Below are positions 7,846 to 16,486 of a stretch of 64,000 nt of DNA, piece after piece. The notes beneath the pieces were generated by a model that worked only from the letters and a program-made list of their open reading frames with translations, was not told the origin of the DNA and searched no databases. Each line of letters opens with the position of its first letter. The first letter of the stretch is position 1. The stretch lies in NCBI RefSeq assembly GCF_001515525.1, contig NZ_BCNQ01000015.1, forward strand, positions 1 through 64,000, read 5' to 3'. This DNA comes from Piscicoccus intestinalis NBRC 104926. Lineage in GTDB: Bacteria; Actinomycetota; Actinomycetes; Actinomycetales; Dermatophilaceae. The position numbers and the translations under genes were made by a program.

Positions 7846-9069
7846 TCAGGTCTCCGCGAGCCGCCGCTTCTCCTCCTCGACGTCGAAATCGGCCGGCGGC
7901 CACTGCGGGTCGAGCGCGCGCAGGTGTTCGAGCACGAGCCGCTGCACCGCCATCCGCGCGTACCACTTGCGGTCCGCGGGCACGACGTACCAGGGCGCCA
8001 CGTCGGTGGAGGTGCGTTCGAGGGCCACCTGGTAGGCGACCTCGTAGTCCTCCCAGCGGGAGCGTTCGTCGACGTCGCCGGGGTTGTACTTCCAGTGCTT
8101 GTCGGGCCGCTCGAGCCGCTCCAGCAGCCGTTGCCCCTGCTCGGCCTTCGAGATGTGCAGCATCACCTTGATCATCGTGATGCCGTCCTTGGCCGCCGAC
8201 GACTCGAACGTGTTGATCTGGGAGTAGCGCCGATTCCACGTCGAGGAGGGCACGAGGTTGCGCACGCGCACGATGAGCACGTCCTCGTAGTGGGAGCGGT
8301 CGAACACGCCGACCTGCCCGGGTTTGGGCAGCGCGCGTCGGATCCGCCACAGGAACGGGTGTTTCTTCTCCTCCGGCGTCGGCGCCTTGAAGGCCGTCAG
8401 ATCGACGCCCTGCGGGTCCATCAGTCCGACGACGTGGCGCATGATGCCGCCCTTACCGGAGGTATCCATGCCCTGCACGACGAGCAACAGCCGCTCCTTC
8501 GAGCCGCCTCGGGCCTGGGCATACAGCCGCTCCTGCAGCGCGGAGATCTCGTCGACCCCCGCCGCCAACGCTCGCTCCCCGTCCTTCTTGGAGCCGGTGA
8601 ACCCCGGGGTCGAGGCCGGGTCGAGGTCGGCGAGCACGAAGCCCTCCCCCACTCGCAACAGCTGCGAGAACGACACCCCGTCGAGGTCCGGCGCCGCGGC
8701 CGCTTCAGCCTGGACGTCGACGACGGACTCGACCGGCGCCTCGGCCGCGGCTTCGGCCGCTGCGATCTCGGCGGGAGCGGTCTGCGAGGCCACTTGGGCT
8801 GCAACCGAATCCGCAGCAGAGTCGCCCTTCTTGCCCGACTTCTTTCCGCTCTTCTTGGCGGCCTTCTTGTCGGCCTTCTTGTCGCTCTTCTTCTTCTCGG
8901 ACTTCTTCTTCTCGGACTTCTTGCTCGACTTCTTCGTGCCCGAGGTCTTCTCCGACTCGGCGGGCGTGCTCGGCTCCTGGCCGGGCTGTGGTGACTCGGG
9001 CGCGGACTGCGTGGCCGAATCCTCGCGCCGGTCGTCCCGCTCGGTCGTCTCCGCTGACTTCTTGGCCAT
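7846..9069 (-). CDS. Polyphosphate kinase 2 family protein with lysine-rich N-terminal tail
   Basis: PPK2 enzymes transfer phosphate between polyphosphate and nucleotides. The catalytic domain spans about residues 135-405, with Walker A GMDTSGKGG (200-208), the following RHVVGLMDPQGV, and Walker B VFDRSHYED (255-263). Residues 1-130 are an extension not needed for catalysis. Residues 46-82 are almost entirely Lys and Ser in repeated KKS/EKKK units, histone-H1-like, followed by an Ala/Glu-rich segment. This may bind polyphosphate or DNA (inference). The subclass (nucleoside mono- or diphosphate acceptor) cannot be told from motifs alone. Confidence 0.88.
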   Translation of the reverse strand: MAKKSAETTERDDRREDSATQSAPESPQPGQEPSTPAESEKTSGTKKSSKKSEKKKSEKKKSDKKADKKAAKKSGKKSGKKGDSAADSVAAQVASQTAPAEIAAAEAAAEAPVESVVDVQAEAAAAPDLDGVSFSQLLRVGEGFVLADLDPASTPGFTGSKKDGERALAAGVDEISALQERLYAQARGGSKERLLLVVQGMDTSGKGGIMRHVVGLMDPQGVDLTAFKAPTPEEKKHPFLWRIRRALPKPGQVGVFDRSHYEDVLIVRVRNLVPSSTWNRRYSQINTFESSAAKDGITMIKVMLHISKAEQGQRLLERLERPDKHWKYNPGDVDERSRWEDYEVAYQVALERTSTDVAPWYVVPADRKWYARMAVQRLVLEHLRALDPQWPPADFDVEEEKRRLAET

Positions 9070-9171
9070 GCCACATGATGACCGATTCGCGCCGCGTTCG
9101 CCCCCTCGACGTGCGGATTCTCACCGAGCGAGGGTCGTCGCCGACCGCTGGAGGACGTCGACGAACCGCGT

Positions 9172-10431
9172 TCAGCGCGTGATCTCGTCGGTGACGACCC
9201 GCTCCCATCGGTGCGGGTCGACGTTCCACTCCTTGACGTGCCGGGCTTGGGTCCACTCCTCGTAGCGCACGAGGTCCTTGCGGCGCCGGGCGAGTTCTCG
9301 CGAGGGCCCGACGGGCACGAATTCGTCGTCGGCCGAATGCAACAGCAGGATGCGGTGACGCAGTTCGTCGGCGCGGTGCGGCCAGTCCGTGCGGGCCACG
9401 TCGAGCGGTTCGTGCACCCCGACGAGCCGGCGCGACCACCGGGCGCCGATGAGCCCCTGGGCCAGCTGCGCGAGCGGGGGCGGCACCCGGCGCAGGCGCG
9501 CGTGGTGGGCGATGACGTCGGCCCAGTCGATGACCGGGGAGTCGAGCACGGCGAGGCTCACGTGGCGGGCCAGCGGAGACAGGTCCAGGGTCTGCAGCAC
9601 GATCGCACCGCCCATCGACCAGCCCACGAGCACGATGTCGGTGGCACCGTGCGCCATCGCGAACGACATCGCGGCCTCGGTGTCGCGCCATTCCGACAGG
9701 CCGAGGTTGTACAGCCCGTCGGGGCTGGGTGGTCCCTCGATGTCGTTGCGGTACGTCGGCACCAATGTGGTGAGGCCGAGCCGGTGCAGCGTCGGCACCG
9801 CCCGCAGGCATTCGTGCCGGGTGGCGCCGCGGCCGTGCACCAGCACCGCCCAGCGGCTGCCCCGTCCCTCCCGGGTGTCTCCCGCGCCGGGCACGAGCCA
9901 CGCGGGATGGTCGCCGATCTCGCTGGGCACCACGACATGTCGCGTCGCAAGCCCGAAACTCACCTCCGGCGGGGAGGTGAACACGTAGCCGTCCCAGCGG
10001 GCCGGCCCGGGGCGAGGAATGCCCGCGTCGATGCTCTCGATGACCCGCGTGACGGTGGGCACCGGCTCGGTCGCCCGCCGGGTGGACGGCAAGCGCCCTT
10101 CGGGCGGAACCGGATCCAGGCGGTCGCTGGCGACGATGTCGCCGAGGCGAAGGTGCCCGCGGCCCTGGTCGAACCACAGGCCGTAGCGGCCGGGCACCAC
10201 CGTCTCCTCGTCGGCGCGCAACGTGATCGTGCCGGAACCCACCGGATCGACGTCGAGGATCTCCTGCAACTCGGGGCGCTCGCGTTCGGGCGTGAGCAGC
10301 ACGCGAGCGAGATACGCTCCCGCGCTGACCGATCCGGCCACCGATGCGAGTCCGACGCCGGCGCTGGTGATCCCCGCGATGCCGGCGACGCGAGCGACCC
10401 GGGCGGCCCCTGCCCTTCCGGCTGCGTCCAT
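9172..10431 (-). CDS. Alpha/beta hydrolase with N-terminal membrane anchor
   Basis: Residues from about 15 to 45 are hydrophobic and Gly/Ala-rich and probably anchor the protein. A C-terminal alpha/beta-hydrolase domain shows WAVLVHGRGATRHE (oxyanion region), GWSMGG (nucleophile Ser), LLLHSADDEFVP (acid Asp) and a late His (ARHVKEWNVDP). The substrate is unknown. The ATG at 10431 is preferred over one 39 nt upstream because GACCAT, a -10-like box, is exactly 6 nt before it. It is divergent from the DNA ligase with about 57 bp between starts. Confidence 0.8.
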   Translation of the reverse strand: MDAAGRAGAARVARVAGIAGITSAGVGLASVAGSVSAGAYLARVLLTPERERPELQEILDVDPVGSGTITLRADEETVVPGRYGLWFDQGRGHLRLGDIVASDRLDPVPPEGRLPSTRRATEPVPTVTRVIESIDAGIPRPGPARWDGYVFTSPPEVSFGLATRHVVVPSEIGDHPAWLVPGAGDTREGRGSRWAVLVHGRGATRHECLRAVPTLHRLGLTTLVPTYRNDIEGPPSPDGLYNLGLSEWRDTEAAMSFAMAHGATDIVLVGWSMGGAIVLQTLDLSPLARHVSLAVLDSPVIDWADVIAHHARLRRVPPPLAQLAQGLIGARWSRRLVGVHEPLDVARTDWPHRADELRHRILLLHSADDEFVPVGPSRELARRRKDLVRYEEWTQARHVKEWNVDPHRWERVVTDEITR

Positions 10432-10488
10432 GAGCCCATGGTCGCAGGTCGAGGCGGCATCGGCGCGCACTCAGGTGACAATGGGCGG

Positions 10489-11550
10489 GTGCGACTGCCC
10501 ATCGACCTGCCCGTCACCCCCATGCTCGCCAAGGCCACCGGCTCCGTGCCCGACGCCGACTCGGTGCCGGGTGGCCTTGCCTACGAACCGAAATGGGACG
10601 GTTTCCGGTGCATCGTGCTGCGCGACGGCGACGAGGTGGAGCTGGCCAGCCGCGGCGCCAAGCCGCTGACGCGCTACTTTCCCGAAGTCGTCGAGGCGGT
10701 GCGCGAACACCTGCCTGACCGCTGCGCGATCGACGCGGAGATCGTTGTGCGAGCGGGAGAACCGGGGGCGCAGCGGCTGCATTGGGAGGCGCTGAGCCAG
10801 CGCATCCACCCGGCCGCGAGCCGGGTCGAGAAGCTCTCGCGGGAGACGCCTGCCGAGGTCATCTGCTTCGACGTGCTCGCGCTCGGCGACGAGTCGCTCA
10901 TGAACCTGCCGTTCGCGCAGCGACGCGCCCGACTGGAGTCGGCGCTCGCCGGACTCGCGCCCGACGCGCCCGTGCACCTGACCCGCACCACCGACGACAC
11001 CGCGGTCGCCCGCGACTGGTTCGAGCGGTTCGAGGGGGCGGGGCTCGACGGCGTCGTCGCCAAGCCGAAAGAACGCCCCTACGAGCCCGGCAAGCGCACG
11101 ATGCTCAAGGTCAAGCACAAGCGCACCGGGGAGGCGGTCGTCACCGGCTACCGGGTGCACAAGTCGGGTCAGGGAGTCGGCTCGCTGCTGCTCGGGCTCT
11201 ACGGCGACGACGGGCGGCTCTTCAACGTCGGTGGGATCGCGGCCTTCACCACCAAGCGGCGCCTCGAGCTGGTCGACGAACTCGAGCCGCTCGTCGTGCG
11301 CGACGACGACGGGCAGATCGCCCACGCGGAGACCGACCGCTCCCGCTTCTCGAGCTCCAAGGACGTCAGCTACGTGCCGCTGCGACCCGAGCGCGTCGTC
11401 GAGGTCGCCTTCGACCAACTCGAGGGGTGGCGGTTCCGGCACGCGGTGACGTTCCTGCGCTGGCGCCCCGACCGGGAACCCGCCTCCTGCACCCTCGACC
11501 AGATCGAGCGCGCCCCCGCCTACGACCTCGGCGAGGTCCTCACCCGGTGA
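10489..11550 (+). CDS. ATP-dependent DNA ligase, LigC type
   Basis: About 353 residues with the adenylation motif EPKWDGFR (nucleophile Lys of KxDG), motif III-IV region (EVICFDVLALG, GLDGVVAKP) and motif V (LKVKHKRTG), followed by an OB-fold C-terminal domain. Size and N-terminus (VRLPIDLPVTPMLAK) match the stand-alone LigC family of actinobacteria, used in Ku-dependent end joining or excision repair. The start is GTG 10489; GACAAT lies 6 nt upstream, suggesting a leaderless mRNA. A LigD-type polymerase-domain protein lies 5 kb away. Confidence 0.88.
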   Translation: MRLPIDLPVTPMLAKATGSVPDADSVPGGLAYEPKWDGFRCIVLRDGDEVELASRGAKPLTRYFPEVVEAVREHLPDRCAIDAEIVVRAGEPGAQRLHWEALSQRIHPAASRVEKLSRETPAEVICFDVLALGDESLMNLPFAQRRARLESALAGLAPDAPVHLTRTTDDTAVARDWFERFEGAGLDGVVAKPKERPYEPGKRTMLKVKHKRTGEAVVTGYRVHKSGQGVGSLLLGLYGDDGRLFNVGGIAAFTTKRRLELVDELEPLVVRDDDGQIAHAETDRSRFSSSKDVSYVPLRPERVVEVAFDQLEGWRFRHAVTFLRWRPDREPASCTLDQIERAPAYDLGEVLTR

Positions 11551-11605
11551 GGGCCTCCCGCCGTGGCTCGGCGGGAGGCGGGCCGGCTCCGACTCCGGCT
11601 GCGGT

Positions 11606-11809
11606 TCAGTAACGCTGCCGCGAGACGGCGAGCAGTTCGGCGTGCTGCGCGCTCATATCGCTCAGCACTCGTCCACCGAACGCAACATTCCAGTAGAGAT
11701 CCTTGAAACCCCAGCGCCACATAGAGATTCGCTCCCTAACGGGCATGCTGAAGTGGCCGATGACGGCCAGGATGGTGATCGCCAGGAGGGCGAAGAGCAG
11801 AAAGATCAC
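11606..11809 (-). CDS. Small single-span membrane protein A (67 aa)
   Basis: One hydrophobic segment (IFLLFALLAITILAVIGHF) is followed by a conserved cytoplasmic part: ERISMWRWGFKDLYWNVAFGGRVLSDMSAQHAEL. The GTG start has an excellent RBS (AAGGAGGT, about 11816-11823). The C-terminal half is clearly homologous to the second small protein at 14762-14971 (ERIPVWSWGFRDLAANLAIGARVMGSLSARHADL), so the pair are paralogues. The family is not recognised. A copy of the palindromic repeat lies upstream. Confidence 0.7.
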   Translation of the reverse strand: MIFLLFALLAITILAVIGHFSMPVRERISMWRWGFKDLYWNVAFGGRVLSDMSAQHAELLAVSRQRY

Positions 11810-11930
11810 AACGCCACCTCCTTCCGAGCGACCGCGAGCCCGATGCCCGCGGACGATGACGTGACTGCCCTACTCCCACGGTAACGCCGCCCCACGCAGC
11901 GAAATGCCCGCTTCCCGATCCCCCACACTT

Positions 11931-12003
11931 CCCTGAGACCTGCGTGTCACGGTCGGGACTGCTGTCCGTGCCGCAGTCCCACCACGACACGCAGTTTTCG
12001 CGG
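11931..12003. repeat. Palindromic repeat, copy 1
   Basis: Arms CTGCGTGTCACGGTCGGGAC... (11940-11962) and GCAGTCCCACCACGACACGC... (11973-11994) around a 10-nt loop, flanked by CCCTGAGA and TTTTC. It lies in the divergent gap between small membrane protein A and the Gfo/Idh gene, upstream of both. Confidence 0.8.
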
Positions 12004-12080
12004 ACTCCGGGGTCGCTAGGTTGAGACGGTCGGCCGTCGACAACGCGGCGGCAGACGCCGAGGCGAAGGCGGGAGCAGGC

Positions 12081-13031
12081 ATGCGCGTTCGATGGGGTAT
12101 CGCGGGTCCGGGGCGTATGGCGGCGACGATGGCGCAGGCCTTCGCCGAGGTGACCAACGGCGAGTTGGTCGCCGTGGGCTCGCGCGCGAAGGAGCGGGCG
12201 CGCAGCTTCGCCGACGAGCACGGCATCCCCCGCACCCACGGCTCCTACACACAGTTGTGTGCGGACCCCGGCGTCGACGCGGTCTACATCGCGACGCCGC
12301 ACCCGCAGCACACCGACATCGCGCTGACGGCGATCGCCGCGGGCAAGCCGATCCTCGTGGAGAAGGCGTTCACCAGCACGGTCGCCGACACCGAGCGCAT
12401 CGTGGCGGCGGCCCGCGAGGCGGGCGTGTTCGCGATGGAGGCGATGTGGACGCGGTTCAACCCGGCGATCGAACGCGTCCGCGAACTCATCGCGCAGGGC
12501 GCGATCGGGCAGGTCCCAGCGGTGCACGGCGACCTCACCGCCTACCGCGAATTCGACTCCCAGGACCGGCTGTTCAACCCCGACCTCGGCGGCGGGGCCG
12601 TACTCGACCTCGGCGTCTATGTCATGTCGTTCGCGCAGCATTTCCTCGGCACCCCCGACACCGTGCACGTCGCCGGCGGGCGCTTTGACTCCGGCGTCGA
12701 GGGCGAGTTCTCGGTGCTGTGGGGTTACGACGACGGGCGCAGCTCGACGCTGTCGGGGTCGTTTCGCACGTACGGGCCCGGTCGGATGGCGCTGCTGGGC
12801 ACGCAGGGCTGGATCGACGTGCACCCGCGGTTCCACCGCTCGCCCTCGATCACGCTGTGGCGCGGCAAGGAGCCGGAGACCATGGAGTTCGCCTCCGGGT
12901 ACCAGTTCGAGGTCATCCACGTCGGCGAGTGCCTGGCCGCCGGGTTGACGCAGAGCCCGATCATGCCGCTGGACGACACCCTCGCGGTGCAGCGGCTCAT
13001 GGCGGAGGCGCTGCGCCAGCTCGGCCGCTAG
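12081..13031 (+). CDS. Gfo/Idh/MocA-family oxidoreductase
   Basis: A 316-residue NAD(P)-dependent sugar or sugar-derivative dehydrogenase. The N-terminal Rossmann fold shows VRWGIAGPGRMAATMAQAF. The conserved EKAFTST (usually EKP) follows TPHPQH, and the C-terminal domain has GGGAVLDLGVYVMSFAQHFLG. The resemblance is closest to trans-1,2-dihydrobenzene-1,2-diol/glucose-fructose oxidoreductase-like members. The ATG at 12081 has a purine-rich upstream GGGAG; an in-frame TTG at 12021 is less likely. The next two genes follow closely on the same strand. Confidence 0.85.
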   Translation: MRVRWGIAGPGRMAATMAQAFAEVTNGELVAVGSRAKERARSFADEHGIPRTHGSYTQLCADPGVDAVYIATPHPQHTDIALTAIAAGKPILVEKAFTSTVADTERIVAAAREAGVFAMEAMWTRFNPAIERVRELIAQGAIGQVPAVHGDLTAYREFDSQDRLFNPDLGGGAVLDLGVYVMSFAQHFLGTPDTVHVAGGRFDSGVEGEFSVLWGYDDGRSSTLSGSFRTYGPGRMALLGTQGWIDVHPRFHRSPSITLWRGKEPETMEFASGYQFEVIHVGECLAAGLTQSPIMPLDDTLAVQRLMAEALRQLGR

Positions 13032-13040
13032 GGTCGGGCC

Positions 13041-13358
13041 ATGCCCGGCTCCTTGTTGATCGTGCACGTGGACATCGCGGTCGTCCCCCACCGGGTCGAC
13101 GACTTTCTCGCGGCCACGCAGGCCAATGCGACCGCCAGCCGCCAGGAGCCGGGCGTCGTGCGCTTCGATGTGCTCACCGACCGCGCCGACCCCGGCCACG
13201 TCGTGCTCGTGGAGATCTACCGCGACGAGGCGGCCGCCGTGGCGCACAAGCAGCCCGACCACTACGCGGTGTGGCGCGACACGGTCGAGCCGATGATGGG
13301 CCGGCCCCGCACGTCGGCGAAGTTCGTCAACGTCTCCCCCGACGACTCCGGGTGGTGA
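13041..13358 (+). CDS. Antibiotic biosynthesis monooxygenase (ABM) domain protein
   Basis: A 105-residue ferredoxin-like alpha+beta-barrel protein with the typical order: IVHVDIAVVPHRVDDF, ASRQEPGVVRFDVLTD, VLVEIYRDEAAAVAHKQ, HYAVWRDTVEPMM. Relatives are quinol monooxygenases or LsrG/YgiN-type proteins. It overlaps the downstream Fe-alcohol dehydrogenase start by 4 nt, so the two are coupled. A -10-like TAGGGT at 13029-13034 ends 6 nt before the ATG and overlaps the end of the preceding gene, suggesting an internal leaderless promoter. Its substrate is unknown. Confidence 0.8.
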   Translation: MPGSLLIVHVDIAVVPHRVDDFLAATQANATASRQEPGVVRFDVLTDRADPGHVVLVEIYRDEAAAVAHKQPDHYAVWRDTVEPMMGRPRTSAKFVNVSPDDSGW

Positions 13359-14527
13359 ACCCCGTGTCCACGCGCTTCGACCTGGCGCTGCCCACCGACA
13401 TCCGGTTCGGAGCCGGTCGCGTCGCCCAGGTGCCCGGCATCCTCGCCGGTCTGCACGTGCGGCGGGCCCTCGTCGTCACGGGCGCAGCGACGTCGCGGGC
13501 CGACGGGGTGCGGGCCGCGCTCCAGGCCGAGGGCATCGACGTCGAGACCTTCGCCGTGCCGGGCGAGCCGACCGTCGAACTCGTGCGGGAGGCGGTGGCG
13601 GCGGCGACCGCCTCCGGGCGCGACGGGGTGCTCGGGTACGGCGGCGGCAGCGCGCTCGACGCGGCGAAGGCGATCGCGGCGCTGACCGCCTCCGGCACCG
13701 ACCCGCTGGACCACCTCGAGGTCGTCGGGCAGAGGCGGCCCCTGGAGACGCGGCCGCTGCCGTGCGTGGCGGTGCCGACGACGGCCGGCACCGGCTCGGA
13801 GGTGACGCGCAACGCGGTGCTGTCGGCCGGTGACGTCAAGGCGAGCCTGCGCAGCCCGCTCATGGTGCCCGACGCGGCGGTCGTCGACCCGGATCTGCTC
13901 GCCGGACTGCCGGCGGCGACGATCGCGGCCAGCGGGTCGGACGCGCTCTCGCAGCTCATCGAGCCGTACCTGTCGGCGGAGGCCAACCCGTTCACCGACG
14001 CACTGGCCCGCGAGGGCATCCGCCGATCGGCCCGCTCGCTGGCACGGGCGGCTGCGCAGGGGCTCGCCGACGACGCGGCCGCGCGCGACGACCTCGCCGT
14101 GGCGAGCCTGTTCGGCGGCCTGTGCCTGGCCAACTCCGGCCTCGGCGCTGTGCACGGCTTCGCCGCCGTACTCGGCGCCCGGTACGGCGCACCGCACGGA
14201 GAAGTGTGTGGTGCGTTGCTCCCGGCGGCCGTCGCGACGAACCTGTCGGCCCTGCGAGCCCGGGAGCCCGAACATCCCGCCCTGGCTCGGATGAGCGAGG
14301 TCGCGGGGCTGCTCGCCGGGTCGGCCGACGCGCGCGCCGACGACGCCGCGCCCTGGCTGCAGCGGCTGCGCTCAGATCTCGGCGTGCCCGGCCTGGCCAC
14401 CTACGGCGTGGACGAGGGCGACATCCCCACGCTCGTCGAGCAAGGCCGCAAAGCCAGCAGCATGAAGGGCAACCCGCTCGTGCTCCAGGACGACGAGCTA
14501 GCCGCGATCCTCACCGCCTCCCTCTAG
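13355..14527 (+). CDS. Iron-containing alcohol dehydrogenase / maleylacetate reductase-like
   Basis: About 390 residues. The N-terminal NAD-binding domain has IRFGAGRVAQVPGIL and DGVLGYGGGSALDAAKAIA. The metal domain has VPTTAGTGSEVTRNAV and the metal-ligand region (SGSDALSQLIEPYLS, AVHGFAAVLGARYGAPHGEVCGALL, where the histidines sit). The start is the GTG at 13355, whose GTGA overlaps the stop of the ABM gene, giving translational coupling. Fe-ADHs act on short alcohols, lactaldehyde or maleylacetate. Pairing with an ABM monooxygenase suggests processing of a small hydroxylated compound (inference). Confidence 0.85.
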   Translation: MNPVSTRFDLALPTDIRFGAGRVAQVPGILAGLHVRRALVVTGAATSRADGVRAALQAEGIDVETFAVPGEPTVELVREAVAAATASGRDGVLGYGGGSALDAAKAIAALTASGTDPLDHLEVVGQRRPLETRPLPCVAVPTTAGTGSEVTRNAVLSAGDVKASLRSPLMVPDAAVVDPDLLAGLPAATIAASGSDALSQLIEPYLSAEANPFTDALAREGIRRSARSLARAAAQGLADDAAARDDLAVASLFGGLCLANSGLGAVHGFAAVLGARYGAPHGEVCGALLPAAVATNLSALRAREPEHPALARMSEVAGLLAGSADARADDAAPWLQRLRSDLGVPGLATYGVDEGDIPTLVEQGRKASSMKGNPLVLQDDELAAILTASL

Positions 14528-14616
14528 CCTCACGCCCGCGCGAAGTCCCGCGAACGTCCCGCGCGTCCGCGTGAACGTCCCTGCGAACGCCCCCGTGAAC
14601 GCCCGCCCAAACTTCC

Positions 14617-14686
14617 CTGAGAACTGCGTGTCACGATCGAAACTGCTGTCCGTGTCGCAGGCGTGACCACGACACGCAGTTCTCAG
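14617..14686. repeat. Palindromic repeat, copy 2 (degenerate centre)
   Basis: Outer arms are perfect: CTGAGAACTGCGTGTC (14617-14632) and GACACGCAGTTCTCAG (14671-14686). The centre has drifted. It lies between convergent genes. Immediately upstream (14530-14612) is a GC-rich run of short direct repeats of the type GCGAACGTCC/GTGAACGCCC. Confidence 0.8.
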
Positions 14687-14761
14687 CGTCGCTAATCGTG
14701 AGCCGGGTACGGGGCCGCGGGTCGCCGGGGTCTCGCGGGCGATCAGCCAGGTCGCGGGCGC

Positions 14762-14971
14762 TCAGCGGTTCTGGTCGCGGGCGCGGTCGACGAGGTCGGC
14801 GTGCCGGGCGCTCAGGCTGCCCATGACGCGAGCGCCGATAGCCAGGTTGGCGGCCAGGTCGCGAAAGCCCCAGCTCCACACCGGGATCCGTTCGGCGCGT
14901 GGCACCCCGTTGCGGCCCAGCGCGGCGAGGAAGGCGACGACGAGGACGACGAAAAGCAGCAGCGGGATCAT
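14762..14971 (-). CDS. Small single-span membrane protein B (69 aa)
   Basis: Begins MIPLLLFVVLVVAFLAALG, one transmembrane segment, then a basic stretch and the conserved block ERIPVWSWGFRDLAANLAIG, ending SARHADLVDRARDQNR. The ATG at 14971 has a near-perfect RBS (AGGAGGT); the frame is open further upstream but that part lacks similarity. It is a paralogue of the protein at 11606-11809: the WxWGF(K/R)DL motif and the (R/S)A(Q/R)HA(E/D)L motif are shared. It is flanked on both sides by palindromic repeats (copies 2 and 3). Function unknown. Confidence 0.7.
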   Translation of the reverse strand: MIPLLLFVVLVVAFLAALGRNGVPRAERIPVWSWGFRDLAANLAIGARVMGSLSARHADLVDRARDQNR

Positions 14972-15087
14972 GTCGAAACCTCCTGTCGGCCTCGAGGCGC
15001 TGGGGTCGACGATGAGAGGGCTCCCCGTCGTCACGACGAGTATGCCGATTCCGACCAGCCCGCCGAAACCCCCGTCGACCCCCCACG

Positions 15088-15157
15088 CTCGAAACTGCGT
15101 GTCGTGGTGAGGACTGCGGCACGAACAGCAGTCCTCACCACGACACGCAGTTTCGAG
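15088..15157. repeat. Palindromic repeat, copy 3 (perfect 30-bp arms)
   Basis: The best preserved copy. Perfectly complementary 30-nt arms, 15088-15117 (begins CTCGAAACTGCGTGTC) and 15128-15157, surround a 10-nt loop GGCACGAACA. It could form a very stable hairpin in RNA or a cruciform in DNA. Confidence 0.9.
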
Positions 15158-15162
15158 GGACG

Positions 15163-15304
15163 TTGAGGGGCGGGTGAGGGACGTTGAAGCGGCGGGCGGT
15201 GAGACGTCGGGCGGCGGGTGAGGACGTTCAGGCGGAGCGGCGGGCGGCGAGACGTCGTGCGGCGGCGAGGGACGTAACGGGACGAGCCTGGGGCAGTACG
15301 CGGG
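15163..15304. repeat. GC-rich imperfect direct repeats
   Basis: Short units of the types GAGACGTCG, GGCGGGTGAGG and GGGACGT recur through about 140 bases between palindrome copy 3 and the end of the FAD oxidoreductase pseudogene. No gene is seen. The sequence looks like decayed or slipped tandem repeats. Confidence 0.55.
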
Positions 15305-16486
15305 TTAGCGGATGCCGGTGACGCCGGCGTACGGGAAGCGGCTGCGCAGCAGGCGGCCCTCGGCGAACCGGTCGAGGTCGAAGTCCCGGGGGTCGACCCC
15401 CGGGATCGACGGCGGCGCGCCCGTAACGAGGTCGGCCATGAGCTGCCCGACCGCCGGGGAGATCTTGAAGCCGTGCCCGGAGAAGCCAGCGGCCACGAAC
15501 AGGCCCGCACAGTCAGTGGCGGACATGACCGGATTCTGATCCGGCGTCTCGTCGATGACACCCGTCCACGTGCCGGCGACCCTCGGCTGCGGCAACCCGG
15601 GAAAGCGGTGCCCCACGCGCTCGACGGTCTCCTCGACCATCCGCGCCGTGGCGTGCCGGGAGAACACGTCGGGGTCGTCGATGCCGACGCGGGCCTGGGG
15701 TGAGCTGGCGCCGACGAGGAGCTCGGCGCCGCGCATGTGGACGTACTGCCCGGACACGACATCGGAGAACACCGGCGGATCGCCCAGCCTCCCGCCCGGA
15801 TCGATGAGCACCTCCTGCACCCAGGTCGGGCGGATGTCGACCTCGATGCCGAGCGGCCGCAGCAACGGCGCCGTCTACGGACCAGTCGCCAGCACCACGG
15901 CGCTCGCGCCGATCACGGTCCCGTCGACCAGCCGCACGCCGCGGACCGCGCCGTTGCTCACCTCGACGGCGGCCACCGGGCAGCTGTGGCGCGTGGACGC
16001 CCCGTGCCGACGGGCCGCCGCGGCGAAGGCCTGCGCGGTGGCATGTCCGTCCGCGTACCCGCCACCCGGCTCGAGGCAGAACGCCGCGACGTCGTCGAGC
16101 CGCGCCGTCGGCCACAGTCGCGCGACGGTCGCGACGTCGACGATCTCGGTGTCGATCCCCAGCGCTTGCTGCGCGGCCACGGAGGCGGTGAACGGCTCCA
16201 CGTTGTCGGCGCCCACGGCCACGAGGTAACCGACTCGGTGGAATCCGACGTCGGCGCCGAGGATCTCGGGCGCGTCGTGGAAGATCGGCAGCCCCCACTG
16301 GGCCATCGCCGCGAGCTGCGGCACCCCGTAGTGACATCGCACGATACCGGCCGTGCGGCCGGTGCCTCCGGAGGCGATCGTGTCGCGCTCGATCACGACG
16401 ACCGAGCCGGCGCCCCGGGCGGCGAGCGCGTAGGCGATGGAGCAACCCGCCACTCCGCCTCCGACGATGGCGACGTCCGCGCCCAT
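15305..16486 (-). pseudogene. FAD-dependent amine/amino-acid oxidoreductase (DAO family) with an in-frame amber stop
   Basis: The full frame would encode about 393 residues: an FAD-binding N-terminus (MGADVAIVGGGVAGCSIAYAL), IASGGTGRTAGIVRCHYG, and a C-terminal FAD contact (GLFVAAGFSGHGFKISPAVG). A TAG at 15877-15875 splits it into halves of 203 and about 190 residues in the same frame. The context is VLATGP-stop-TAPLL, where relatives usually have GPW, so one base change (TGG to TAG) explains it. The family oxidises sarcosine, glycine or similar amines. An upstream GGGAGG supports the start. Alternatives are a sequencing error or stop readthrough. Confidence 0.85.

Noticed and set aside
9211-10488. 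N-terminal extension of the DNA ligase frame over the alpha/beta hydrolase gene
   Set aside because: The frame is open but antisense to a clear hydrolase; ligase homology begins at the GTG at 10489, which has a suitable -10 box.
12021-12080. TTG start 60 nt upstream for the Gfo/Idh oxidoreductase
   Set aside because: The ATG at 12081 gives the standard Rossmann N-terminus; the extra 20 residues are Ala-rich and unlike the family.
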